A DNA stretch of 64,000 nt from the NCBI GenBank assembly GCA_017462345.1, contig JAFTRI010000023.1, positions 186,001-250,000 of the forward strand, read 5' to 3'. Below are positions 54,095-62,798 of this stretch, piece after piece. A program made the translations under genes and the position numbers. The DNA is from Muribaculaceae bacterium (lineage in GTDB: Bacteria > Bacteroidota > Bacteroidia > Bacteroidales > Muribaculaceae). A model generated the notes under the pieces. The model was not told the DNA's origin. It ran no database searches and was given only the letters and a program-made list of their open reading frames with translations. Position 1 is the stretch's first letter, and each line of letters opens with the position of its first letter.

Positions 54095-55366
54095 ATGCTA
54101 ACAATATAACAGATAAAAGAAGATCCTGCTCTGATAGTCAAGAAACTTGCGGTAAAGGGTTTTGACGGGACGGAAGCGATAGAGAAGATATTGGTGCTTG
54201 ACACTCAACGTCGTGAGTCCCAGTTGAAAAATGATAATCAGGCAGCAGAACTCAATAAGTATGCCGCAACTATCGGCAAGCTGATGAAGGAGGGCAAGAA
54301 AGCCGAAGCCGAGGAGGCCAAGATTGCTGTTGCCTCGCTTAAGGAATCGCAGAAGGCAATTGCCGAGGAGCTGGCACGTATCGAAACCGAGATACGGAAC
54401 ATTCTTCTGACAATTCCGAATATTCCATGCGACATGGTGCCTGAAGGTAAGACCGCTGAGGATAATGTGGTTGAGAAAACCGGTGGGAACATGCCCCAAC
54501 TTCCTGCTGATGCACTTCCCCATTGGGATCTTGCCAAGAAATATAATCTCATCGATTTTGATCTCGGGGTGAAGATTACGGGAGCAGGTTTCCCGGTGTA
54601 TATCGGAAAGGGTGCACGCTTGCAACGTGCCTTGATCCAATTTTTCCTTGATGAGGCAGGTAAGGCCGGATATCTTGAAGTACAGCCGCCCTACGTGGTG
54701 AATGAGGCTTCGGGCTACGGTACCGGGCAGCTTCCCGACAAGGAAGGGCAGATGTATCATTGCCAGCTTGACAATCTCTATCTTATCCCTACGGCCGAAG
54801 TCCCCGTAACCAATATCTATCGTGATGTGATCCTTAATGACAGTCAGTTGCCGATAAAGAATTGTGCCTACTCGGCATGTTTCCGTCGTGAAGCCGGGAG
54901 TTACGGCAAAGATGTGCGGGGGCTGAACCGTCTGCACCAGTTTGACAAGGTTGAGATCGTGCGTATCGAGAAGCCGGAAAACTCATACTCTGCGCTTGAG
55001 GAGATGAAGGATCATGTGCAAGGCTTGCTTGATAAACTCGGGTTGCCGTGGCACATCCTGCGCCTGTGTGGTGGTGACATGAGTTTCACATCGGCCATAA
55101 CATTTGACTTCGAGGTATATTCGGCTGCACAGCAGCGTTGGCTTGAAGTATCATCGGTTTCCAATTTTGAGACCTATCAGGCCAACCGTCTGAAATGCCG
55201 TTACCGTGGGGAGGACAAGAAAACCCGTCTGTGCCATACGCTTAACGGATCGGCTCTTGCCCTGCCGCGCATCATGGCGGCACTGCTTGAAAACAATCAG
55301 ACAGCCGAGGGAATCGTTGTTCCCGAATGTCTCCGCCGCTACACCGGCTTCGACATCATCGCCTGA
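54095..55366 (+). CDS. serS: Seryl-tRNA synthetase with an in-frame TAA at codon 5
   Basis: The frame from ATG 54095 codes MLTI-stop-QIKEDPALIVKKLA and then the complete class II SerRS (423 codons in all, the normal length). Motif 2 is YSACFRREAGSYGKDVRGL, motif 3 NGSALALPRIMAALLE, and TAEVPVTN marks the serine site; the coiled-coil arm is at about 30-105. Codon 5 (54107-54109) is TAA where the family has Lys (AAA or AAG). No full-length alternative start exists: the next ones are TTG 54191 or GTG 54194, which would remove about 32 residues including part of the tRNA-binding arm. As serS is essential, an assembly or sequencing error is most likely, or a second copy elsewhere. Confidence 0.92.
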
Positions 55367-55388
55367 ACCCCGGACTGACAACGATATC

Positions 55389-55426
55389 GCGACGCCACAT
55401 TCTAAAATAAAGGGATGTGGCGTCGC
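55389..55426 (+). terminator. Hairpin after serS
   Basis: Perfect 12-base inverted repeat GCGACGCCACAT (55389-55400) / ATGTGGCGTCGC (55415-55426) with a 14-base A/T-rich loop, 22 bases past the serS stop. No T run follows, so termination efficiency is uncertain. 55427-55597 shows no other feature. Confidence 0.7.
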
Positions 55427-55597
55427 TCGTTAAGTCTATGCCCTTAAGAGTATCCGAACTTGCAATTAAAAAAGGATACCGAAATCTCCATGAGATTAAA
55501 TGATTTTGATTTGCTGTCAGATGTTACAAAGATTCTATGGTGTGAATAAAATTTTAGAATAGAAATAGATGACGGAATGGTTATCTGAAAAAATGCT

Positions 55598-55605
55598 TAT
55601 ATTTG
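55598..55605 (+). promoter_or_regulatory. Promoter -7 element of the structured RNA
   Basis: TATATTTG, an exact match, in A/T-rich sequence; transcription would start near 55612. It is 386 bases before the next coding start. Confidence 0.65.
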
Positions 55606-55611
55606 CAAAAT

Positions 55612-55910
55612 ATTCCACGCCAAGTATCCCAAGAGAGGGAGAGGGTGGGATAGTCATATAATAGGAAAGACGTTTACTTGACGTTTTGTTTTGACGCTTC
55701 GAAACTTCGCAAACTTTGAATCTGTCTAAAAACAATGCAGCGGTAGATGTCTGCGGGATATGTAATATCTTGATGTGCTTTGTAGAAATACAAGGTGCGG
55801 TTATACATATCGGCGTGGGCTTCGACGTTGCTCGTTCTTGACAGATTGGGCAATGCGAAGGCCTCGAAGCGTGGAACGAGCTACAGTGCTGATTCCCACG
55901 CTTTCTTTTT
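55612..55910 (+). ncRNA. Candidate structured RNA (about 300 nt), possible leader of the LPP20 operon
   Basis: Between the promoter at 55598 and a terminator-like end there is no plausible gene but several stems: TATCCC/GGGATA (55625-55652); GTGCTTTGTA-GAAA-TACAAGGTGC (55775-55798), ten pairs with a GAAA loop; GCTTCGA/TCGAAGC (55819-55870) enclosing CGTTGC/GCAATG; GCTCGTTC (55830-55837) with GAACGAGC (55874-55881). GCGTGGG (55813) and AGCGTGG (55868) compete for CCCACGC (55895-55901); the second pairing followed by TTTCTTTTT is a terminator. It could be a stand-alone RNA (6S-like or a Bacteroidales-type conserved RNA) or an attenuator for the next genes; no sequence motif decides. It lacks tmRNA, SRP and RNase P RNA signatures. 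Confidence 0.55.
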
Positions 55911-55990
55911 ATGTGTAACCCTAAAAACATATTGCAAAAATATTGTTCCGAGCCGGGAATCATCGGAAATACTAAAAATTATAATCGGTT

Positions 55991-56599
55991 ATGAAAAATT
56001 TAGGTAAGATTCTCGTATCGGTATCTATCGTAGTGCTTTTATGCAGTTGTGGAGGCTCAAAGAAGGCGTCAGTTCAGCCGCAGCAGTCCCAATGGAATGT
56101 TGCACCGGAAATGAAATTAGCTGACAATGAATGTATCGAGTTGCAACACCAAAAACCGGATATCAGAGCATACGGAGAGGGGGTGAGCACACGTGAATCA
56201 AGGGCAATGGCATTTGCGGAAACACAAGCCCGCGCACAATTTAGGAGAAGTATTGAGAGTGCCGTAAAGACGGCTCAAAGTGAAGATGGGGTGAGATATG
56301 AGAATAATGCCGGAGCAGATAATGCCGGGATGTCAAATGATATGACTATTAATATTGCCGAGGGGGTTGTGAAAAATATGGTAATTATAAAAACAGAGCG
56401 TTTCATGCGTCCTGACGGTTCCTATCATGTATATGTCTGTCTTGAGTACAAAGGTGATAGAAAATCTCTTGCAGATGAAATTACTCAGCGTGCCAAGCAG
56501 CAAGTATCAGACGATGAACGATTGAAAATGCAGTATGATTTCAATAAGTTCCGTGAACGTGTAGAGGAGGAATTAGCAAAACAAAAAGCCCAACAGTAG
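55991..56599 (+). CDS. LPP20-type lipoprotein
   Basis: 202 residues. Signal peptide with lipobox ending at Cys20 (LLCSC), followed by GGSKK, so an envelope lipoprotein. Residues about 60-170 resemble the LPP20 family: IRAYGEGVSTRESRAMAFAE and the strand FMRPDGSYHVYVCLEY. The C-terminus is charged and helical. LPP20 proteins are outer-membrane lipoproteins of unclear role. It is the first coding gene after the structured RNA, and the next gene follows after 8 bases. Confidence 0.75.
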   Translation: MKNLGKILVSVSIVVLLCSCGGSKKASVQPQQSQWNVAPEMKLADNECIELQHQKPDIRAYGEGVSTRESRAMAFAETQARAQFRRSIESAVKTAQSEDGVRYENNAGADNAGMSNDMTINIAEGVVKNMVIIKTERFMRPDGSYHVYVCLEYKGDRKSLADEITQRAKQQVSDDERLKMQYDFNKFRERVEEELAKQKAQQ

Positions 56600-56607
56600 T
56601 TGTACCC

Positions 56608-58464
56608 ATGCTGAAAAAAATAGTACTATTAGCTTGTGCCTTGTCGGTATTGTCTGTCAAGGCGCAAGTTGATATTCAAAAGATAAAAAAAGATACTGCA
56701 TATATTTGGGCAGAAGGAATTGGCACTACGTTTGACGAGGCTGATAGTGACGCATTGAGAAAATTGAGCAGTCAGATATGGACGTTTATTAAGGCAGACG
56801 TGATTGATGGAGATGAAATACAGAGAGTATTTATATCATCGTTTACTTCCAATACCATTTCCAATGGCCGAATGCTTGAACTTGCTCCCGAGCCTGAATG
56901 CCGCATTTTCCGATACGTACACGAGGATGATGTCAAGAAGATGCAGGACGACAAAAGGCTTCGTATCGTTGATCTTGTAAAGGCTGGACAAAATGCGGAA
57001 TCGAGATTACAGATTGACGATGCTTTGCGTAACTATTATTGGGCTTTGATGTTAAGTAAATCACACACCGAGCCGGTATATGTAGAACTTGGAGGGAAAA
57101 ATGTAGAGTGCAAGGCTGAGCTGCCGGCAAAAATCAAGTCGGTTCTGAGTGGGATAAAGGCTGAGCTTGTTGAATGCAAGGAACAGAACGGGATTCATAC
57201 AGCCCGTATGCATTTCACTTATCTTGATCATGATGTGGCATCGTTACAGTTGAGGTATGATAATGGACAGGCCTTTATCGGACCGCTGGCTGTGCGTGAT
57301 GGTGTTGGCGAGTTTGACCTGGTGGAACTACCTAAGAATAACAAGTTAATGTTGCGCTATGAATACAGATTTGCAGAAGAGGCTAAACATCTAAATGAGG
57401 AATTGGAAGCGGTAATTAAAGGGATAAAGGCTTATTCCATTGATTCGAGGGTCGAGATTCCGGTTAAGGTAAATGCCAAAAAAGGCAAAATGACGGCAGT
57501 AAAATCCAAAGAAACAGCCAATACGGGACAACCAATGTCGGATTATAAGGAAGTCTTACCCGAAAATATTAAGATTCGTGAGCGTATAAAAGAAGATGAG
57601 GTTGAAGATTCGCGTGTATATATGCAAGCAGTATCTCTTGTAGAAAACGCTATCATAAAATCATCACCCGATATTGCCCGGAGTTGTTTTACCGATGACG
57701 GGTACAAGATGTTCAATACTTTGTTGACAAAGACGGGACGTGTTACGATTTCGGGAGAACAAGATTACTCGTTCGTTAAAGCTGGAGATCAGGTGTTGGG
57801 CCGTTCCTGCAATATAAAAATCAAGTTCAGCAACGGTCGTACTTATATGGAAAAGCTGGTGTTCAGATTCAATCCAATAAGCCATAAAATCCAGTCGATT
57901 GCACTCAGATTGACTAAAAAGGCGGAAGATGATATATTTAATGCCAAGTCCCCATGGGGCGAAATCAGCCGATATACCATTCTGCAGTTTATGGAGGATT
58001 ATCAGACGGCATTTGCTTTGAAAAGACATGATTATCTCACAAGTATATTTTCTGACAGTGCATTGATTATTACCGGGGCGGTTCTTAAGCCGACAATCGG
58101 GAAATTTAATGACGGCAGAGAGATTGATTTTAGAGGAAATAAGAATGTGAGGTACGTGAAACATACCAAGCAAGAGTATCTTAAGAAACTTAAAAGACAC
58201 TTTGATACAAGGGAGTATATTCACTTGACTTTTGAAAATAATATAACCGGAGTAGTCAATACCAATGGAGTTTTAAGAGACGATGCTGCATTTGCTATAC
58301 AGATACGGCAGTTTTATGATTCTCCTAAGTATTCTGACAGGGGCTATCTGACACTATTCCTTAATATGCAGGGAAAGTATCCTATAATTGAAGTGCGGTT
58401 GTGGCAGCCGGAACAGGATGTCATATCTTATGAAGATTTTAAAAAAGTATTTTATGTAAAATAA
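56608..58464 (+). CDS. Exported protein with LPP20-like N-terminus and NTF2-like C-terminus
   Basis: 618 residues. Signal peptide about 1-19 (IVLLACALSVLSVKAQ). Residues 27-130 again have an LPP20-like pattern (AYIWAEGIGTTFDEADSDAL). About 130-330 is mixed and ends in a charged linker. The C-terminal region (about 340-430 and 455-618) looks like two NTF2/SnoaL-like cone domains (YTILQFMEDYQTAFALKRHD, DREYIHLTF-like strands), often found as binding modules. No enzymatic motif is seen. Second gene of the A/T-rich envelope operon, 9 bases before the PEGA gene. I do not recognise a named function. Confidence 0.6.
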   Translation: MLKKIVLLACALSVLSVKAQVDIQKIKKDTAYIWAEGIGTTFDEADSDALRKLSSQIWTFIKADVIDGDEIQRVFISSFTSNTISNGRMLELAPEPECRIFRYVHEDDVKKMQDDKRLRIVDLVKAGQNAESRLQIDDALRNYYWALMLSKSHTEPVYVELGGKNVECKAELPAKIKSVLSGIKAELVECKEQNGIHTARMHFTYLDHDVASLQLRYDNGQAFIGPLAVRDGVGEFDLVELPKNNKLMLRYEYRFAEEAKHLNEELEAVIKGIKAYSIDSRVEIPVKVNAKKGKMTAVKSKETANTGQPMSDYKEVLPENIKIRERIKEDEVEDSRVYMQAVSLVENAIIKSSPDIARSCFTDDGYKMFNTLLTKTGRVTISGEQDYSFVKAGDQVLGRSCNIKIKFSNGRTYMEKLVFRFNPISHKIQSIALRLTKKAEDDIFNAKSPWGEISRYTILQFMEDYQTAFALKRHDYLTSIFSDSALIITGAVLKPTIGKFNDGREIDFRGNKNVRYVKHTKQEYLKKLKRHFDTREYIHLTFENNITGVVNTNGVLRDDAAFAIQIRQFYDSPKYSDRGYLTLFLNMQGKYPIIEVRLWQPEQDVISYEDFKKVFYVK

Positions 58465-58473
58465 ATAAGAACT

Positions 58474-60255
58474 ATGAGAAGAATAATTTTAGTGGCGATG
58501 TGCCTTGTCGGAGTCCTTTTTGCCCATAGCAAAAATCCACAGCAACTGGAGTTCCATTCATTCAAGGAGGCAAGTAATGAGTCAGGGGTTAACCTGATTG
58601 TACAAATGATCGGAAATGACTGGCCTTCAGATTCAAAATCAGACGAAGATGCAGCACTGATAAGGGTAAAATTGGAAAATATACCTATGGTTGATGCGGG
58701 TAAAGTGATTTTTAAAACATCATCAAATGGTTATGTACGGGTGGACGATTCCAGATTGGAAAGACTTAATGAGATATGGTTATGGTGTGATCCTATTGCC
58801 GCAACATATATAACAGCAGAATATAACGGAAATGCCACGACCCAAACAATTTCTGACCGTTTGAAACCAAAAAGCGTATATGAAATTGTGCTGAAAAACA
58901 ATAAGACGGTATCATTAAACGTGGAAACGCTTCCTCGCGACGGTGTTGTCGTGGAAATTGAAACGGGACAAAAGGCCGTGACCCCAGATCAGATACACGG
59001 AGTGTCTCTCGGTAAGCACACATTAAAAATAAGCTATAAAGGAAAACTTTACGTTACTGAGACAATTGATGTCACGGAGACAAATACGAAATTCGGACCG
59101 TATGACTTGAGACAAAAGAAAAATATAAAATTTACAAGCGATCCGGAGGGTGCGATTATTAAATTATACATAGATGGAAAAGAAACCGAGCTTGGAAAGG
59201 CCTATAACGACAAGAACAGACGGCTGAATAAGGATTTGGCTTATGGCTCATACCGAGTGGAGGCTATAATCAGTCCGACAGAAACAGATGTCAAGGATTT
59301 TACTGTTGATGAAAATTCAGTGGACGAGATAAAGTTGGAGCCAATAAAGAAAAAGACGTTTCAGGTGTCGGCTACTTATGGCGGAAATCCGGTAAACGCG
59401 ACATTATATGTTGATGGAAAACAGATAACTCCGACAAATCAGGCTTCCTATCAGTTGACATATCCGATAGGCAAGACTTATGAAATGGAAATGTTTCATT
59501 ACAACAACAGTAAGAAAAGAAAGATCAAGGTGAAAAGCGGCATGAATACCAAACAAGTTTTTGATATTTCATCGAAGAGTTCACATTCTTTTGCGTGGCC
59601 GTGGGAAAGGGATTTCAATCCTACAATCGCAGGTGTTTCAATAGGTTATGTTTCGAAACAATATGTAACAACCGGATATGGAGAAAAGCTAAAAGAAAAT
59701 ATTTGGGGCGAGCCAAATAAGTCAATGCATGGCTTATCTTTTGGATTCCATTTTACTCCTGCCTTTCAGTGGGGATTAGGACTTTATACAGGATTGTCTT
59801 ATGAACTTTATTTTTCATCAACTGATATGAGTGAATGGGATCCATACGAACTGGCGATAGAACATTGTCTATACTTGCCTGTGCATGCATATTACAGGCT
59901 CCGTCTTGGCGAGAACTGTCACATTGCTATTCATGGTGGAGTGGGGTTTGATTATGCTGTGGCAGGAACATTGTCGGCTCCCTCTTCAGACTCTGATACA
60001 TATTCTTATGATTATTATGAGGTCGGGTATGATGATATTTCAGTTCCTTATGGAGATGATGCATGGCCGAAACGTTTCAATATCTCAGGTGAAATAGCAT
60101 TGGATTTCCGAATTAAATCAGTGATGTTGACTGCATTATATTCACGCGGAATAACTGATCACAAGATGTATAGGTATTTGGGCGATGAGTATAAAAGTAA
60201 GCAAAACAAATTGGGAATATCCATTTCTTGGGTAATATCGACAGGTCGGTATTAA
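58474..60255 (+). CDS. PEGA-domain protein with C-terminal outer-membrane beta-barrel
   Basis: 593 residues. Signal peptide about 1-19. Residues about 40-140 form an unassigned domain; from about 145 to 370 are PEGA-like repeats (VVVEIETGQKAVTPDQIHGV, FTSDPEGAIIKLYIDGKETE, SATYGGNPVNATLYVDGKQI). From about 385 to the end are alternating amphipathic strands (GVSIGYVSKQYVTTGYGEKL, LSFGFHFTPAFQWGLGLYTG, LGISISWVISTGRY) ending in an aromatic residue, as in PorT/OmpW-like barrels. The protein may anchor the cluster in the outer membrane, with PEGA modules in the periplasm. Function unknown. Confidence 0.65.
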   Translation: MRRIILVAMCLVGVLFAHSKNPQQLEFHSFKEASNESGVNLIVQMIGNDWPSDSKSDEDAALIRVKLENIPMVDAGKVIFKTSSNGYVRVDDSRLERLNEIWLWCDPIAATYITAEYNGNATTQTISDRLKPKSVYEIVLKNNKTVSLNVETLPRDGVVVEIETGQKAVTPDQIHGVSLGKHTLKISYKGKLYVTETIDVTETNTKFGPYDLRQKKNIKFTSDPEGAIIKLYIDGKETELGKAYNDKNRRLNKDLAYGSYRVEAIISPTETDVKDFTVDENSVDEIKLEPIKKKTFQVSATYGGNPVNATLYVDGKQITPTNQASYQLTYPIGKTYEMEMFHYNNSKKRKIKVKSGMNTKQVFDISSKSSHSFAWPWERDFNPTIAGVSIGYVSKQYVTTGYGEKLKENIWGEPNKSMHGLSFGFHFTPAFQWGLGLYTGLSYELYFSSTDMSEWDPYELAIEHCLYLPVHAYYRLRLGENCHIAIHGGVGFDYAVAGTLSAPSSDSDTYSYDYYEVGYDDISVPYGDDAWPKRFNISGEIALDFRIKSVMLTALYSRGITDHKMYRYLGDEYKSKQNKLGISISWVISTGRY

Positions 60256-60267
60256 TTTGGTTAGTTT

Positions 60268-61749
60268 ATGAAAATTAAATTTGTAAAGGTGTTGTTGTTC
60301 GCTTTTACAACTGCTGTTGCGGGAGCGAACACTCCTTCCTATGACAGTTATAGGGAGAAAATGAGTGGAGAATTTGAGCGATTCAAGAAGAACGCTCTGT
60401 CTGAATATGAGAGTTTCAGAAAAAAGGCAAATGATGATTATGCCGAGTTTTTGAAAAGATCGTGGGAGCAGTTTGATGCCCTTAAATCTCCTCATAAGCC
60501 CAAAGACGATAAACCTGTTCCACCCAAGCCTTACCAAGAAGATGAAACTCCGATAAAAGATACTCCGTTGCCTTTTAAGGATATTGTAAAGCCACAACCG
60601 CCGGAGCCACAACCGCTACCTGTGAAACCTATTGAACCGGTCACGGTAGTGGATGAATGGCATAAATTTTCATTCTATGGTACGGACATGAAAGTGAGAT
60701 TGGCAAAAAACATGCGATTCACTCTTAAAGGTTGTGATGGCAATGCAATTGCAGCGGGATGGAAAATCCTATCTCAGCAGAAGTACAATAATCTGATAAA
60801 CGATTGTCTTGAAATCCGTAAGGATTGTGGGTTGTGTGATTGGGGTTATCTGATGATGCTTAGGGAAATGTCCCGCTCATTTATGGGGGGAGATTGTAAT
60901 GAAGCCAGATTGCTGATGGCCTATGTTTATTGCCAATCAGGATATAAGATGAAGCTTGCCAATAGTAAGAAGCGGTTGTATATGTTATATGCCAGCCGGC
61001 ATGTCATGTATGATAATTCTTACTTTCTGATTGATGGAGCCAATTATTATCCTCTCGATTGTGATGAAGATAGGATATACGTCAACGATGCATCATTTCC
61101 CAATGAACAGCCTTTGTCGTTATATATGGCAAGGATACCGAAATTGGGCGTTGAGAACACGCCGGATAGGCAGTTGTCCTCAAAACGCTATGCGGAAGCC
61201 AATGCCGTTGTGTCAACCAATAAAAATCTGATTGAATTTTACGGGACATACCCGGCATCGGAAGTAGGAAATAATTTTATGACAAAATGGGCAATGTATG
61301 CTAATACTCCTATTAGCGATCAAGCACGGCTGTCTTTATATCCCCGATTGAAAAATTCCATTTCAGGAAAGACGCAACAACAGTCAGTGGAAATATTGCT
61401 GAATTTCGTACAGACGGCATTTGTATATGGATATGATTCAAAAATATGGGGTTATGACAGAGCTTTTTTTGCTGATGAAACTCTATTCTATCCATATAGC
61501 GATTGTGAAGACCGGTCAATATTATTTTCGCGATTAGTGAGAGATCTGGTCGGTCTTAGTGTAGTGTTAGTGTATTATCCGGGTCATTTGGCAACGGCTG
61601 TGGAGTTCTCCACAATGGTAAAAGGTGACTATCTGTCGATAGATGGGAGAAAATTTGTCGTATGTGATCCGACATATATCGGAGCTCCGGTTGGGCGAAC
61701 GATGCCGGATATGGATAATTCCGTTGCTAAGGTGATATTATTGGAGTAG
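60268..61749 (+). CDS. Exported transglutaminase-like Cys-His-Asp protein
   Basis: 493 residues. Signal peptide about 1-20. Residues 28-75 are charged and helical (coiled-coil-like), then a proline-rich linker (about 80-125) follows. The C-terminal part has a transglutaminase-type triad in the right order: Cys413 in SDCEDRSILFSRLVRDL, His440 in YPGHLATAVEF, Asp467 in VVCDPTYIGAP. Such domains are cysteine proteases or cross-linking enzymes. About 130-400 contains further Cys residues (CLEIRKDCGLCDWGYLMML, DCNEARLLMAYVYC). Last gene of the unit, closed by the strong terminator at 61761. It may process or attach the other products; inference. Confidence 0.7.
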   Translation: MKIKFVKVLLFAFTTAVAGANTPSYDSYREKMSGEFERFKKNALSEYESFRKKANDDYAEFLKRSWEQFDALKSPHKPKDDKPVPPKPYQEDETPIKDTPLPFKDIVKPQPPEPQPLPVKPIEPVTVVDEWHKFSFYGTDMKVRLAKNMRFTLKGCDGNAIAAGWKILSQQKYNNLINDCLEIRKDCGLCDWGYLMMLREMSRSFMGGDCNEARLLMAYVYCQSGYKMKLANSKKRLYMLYASRHVMYDNSYFLIDGANYYPLDCDEDRIYVNDASFPNEQPLSLYMARIPKLGVENTPDRQLSSKRYAEANAVVSTNKNLIEFYGTYPASEVGNNFMTKWAMYANTPISDQARLSLYPRLKNSISGKTQQQSVEILLNFVQTAFVYGYDSKIWGYDRAFFADETLFYPYSDCEDRSILFSRLVRDLVGLSVVLVYYPGHLATAVEFSTMVKGDYLSIDGRKFVVCDPTYIGAPVGRTMPDMDNSVAKVILLE

Positions 61750-61760
61750 ATTTACTTGAC

Positions 61761-61791
61761 AAAAAAGCCAGAGAATAACTCTGGCTTTTTT
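61761..61791. terminator. Bidirectional terminator between the envelope operon and panB
   Basis: AAAAAAGCCAGAG (61761-61773) pairs perfectly with CTCTGGCTTTTTT (61779-61791) around AATAA; T runs occur on both strands, serving the convergent genes. Confidence 0.95.
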
Positions 61792-61795
61792 GTGG

Positions 61796-62614
61796 TTAGT
61801 ATTGTTCCTTGTCGTTGGGGAAGTCGCGGGTTTTTACATCATCGATGTAATGGGCGACTGCATCGTTGATTATGGTGGAGAGATCGGCATAACGGCGCAG
61901 GAAACGGGGTGAGAACCCCTTATTTATCCCAAGCATGTCGTGCATTACAAGAACCTGTCCGTCGACACCGCCACCTGCTCCGATTCCTATTACCGGAATG
62001 CTTATTTCCTGAGCCACTTTTGTAGCGAGTGCAGCGGGAATCTTTTCAAGAACGAGTGCGAAACATCCTATCTGTTCAAGCATTTTGGCATCCTCGATGA
62101 GTTTCTGAGCTTCGGCTTCCTCCTTTGCCCTGACAGCGTATGTCCCGAACTTGTTGATTGATTGCGGTGTCAGTCCGAGATGTCCCATTACCGGAATACC
62201 GGCGCATAGAACACGCTCGATTGATTCGCGTATCTCCGAACCTCCTTCCATCTTTACGGCTTCGGCATGGCTCTCTTTCATGATACGTATTGCTGAAGCA
62301 AGGGCTTCCTTGGAGTTTCCCTGGTAGCTGCCAAACGGGAGGTCGCACACGACAAGTGCACGTTTCACCCCTTTGATCACCGACTTGGCGTGGTAAATCA
62401 TCTGGTCGAGAGTGATGGGGAGTGTGGTCATGTTTCCGGCCATGACATTTGATGCCGAGTCGCCCACAAGAATGACATCCATTCCGGCTTCGTCAATGAG
62501 TCGGGCCATTGAATAGTCGTAGGCGGTGAGCATCGCTATTTTTTCGCCACGTTGTTTCATCTCTGTGAGACGATGGGTAGTGACTTTGCGTCGGTCTTCT
62601 GTGTAAGTTGACAT
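61796..62614 (-). CDS. panB: 3-methyl-2-oxobutanoate hydroxymethyltransferase
   Basis: 272 residues from ATG 62614 ([16 protein letters not shown]). Adds a hydroxymethyl group from methylene-tetrahydrofolate to alpha-ketoisovalerate, the first step to pantothenate. Motifs: [83 protein letters not shown]. An upstream in-frame start at 62647 lies within the promoter and adds a non-conserved extension. No other pan genes are in the window. Confidence 0.95.
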   Translation of the reverse strand: MSTYTEDRRKVTTHRLTEMKQRGEKIAMLTAYDYSMARLIDEAGMDVILVGDSASNVMAGNMTTLPITLDQMIYHAKSVIKGVKRALVVCDLPFGSYQGNSKEALASAIRIMKESHAEAVKMEGGSEIRESIERVLCAGIPVMGHLGLTPQSINKFGTYAVRAKEEAEAQKLIEDAKMLEQIGCFALVLEKIPAALATKVAQEISIPVIGIGAGGGVDGQVLVMHDMLGINKGFSPRFLRRYADLSTIINDAVAHYIDDVKTRDFPNDKEQY

Positions 62615-62644
62615 TGGTTGATGGTTTAGTGTTTCATAACACGG

Positions 62645-62679
62645 CAAAGGTACAACTTAATTCCTATATAAATACCAAA
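62645..62679 (-). promoter_or_regulatory. Promoter of panB
   Basis: TTTG (62679-62676), a 23-base spacer and TACCTTTG (62652-62645) on the minus strand; transcription would start near 62638, leaving about 24 bases before ATG 62614. Confidence 0.65.
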
Positions 62680-62738
62680 ATACGGTGCGCCGCAGTTGAT
62701 AAATATTCATAATGTATTAAAATACCTAATTTTAGCGA

Positions 62739-62769
62739 TTGGTTTATTGCCTGATTTTTGTCATCTTTG
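62739..62769 (+). promoter_or_regulatory. Probable promoter of the last TonB receptor gene
   Basis: TTGG (62739-62742), 19 bases and CATCTTTG (62762-62769), one mismatch to TAnnTTTG. ATG follows at 62799. Confidence 0.5.
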
Positions 62770-62798
62770 CAATCTGAACAGAAACCATATTATTACAC

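Noticed and set aside
43108..55366. Stop-codon recoding (for example TGA as an amino acid)
   Set aside because: The two nonsense codons are different (TGA and TAA), and both codons serve as normal stops in neighbouring genes; no selenocysteine signal was seen.
55612..55910. tmRNA, SRP RNA or RNase P RNA in the structured region
   Set aside because: No tRNA-like 3' end, no SRP tetraloop domain sequence and no RNase P core motifs such as GAGGAAAGTC were found.
55535..55963. Minus-strand open frame of 142 codons across the structured-RNA region
   Set aside because: No promoter or family resemblance, covers the promoter and terminator of the plus strand, and its composition is not protein-like.
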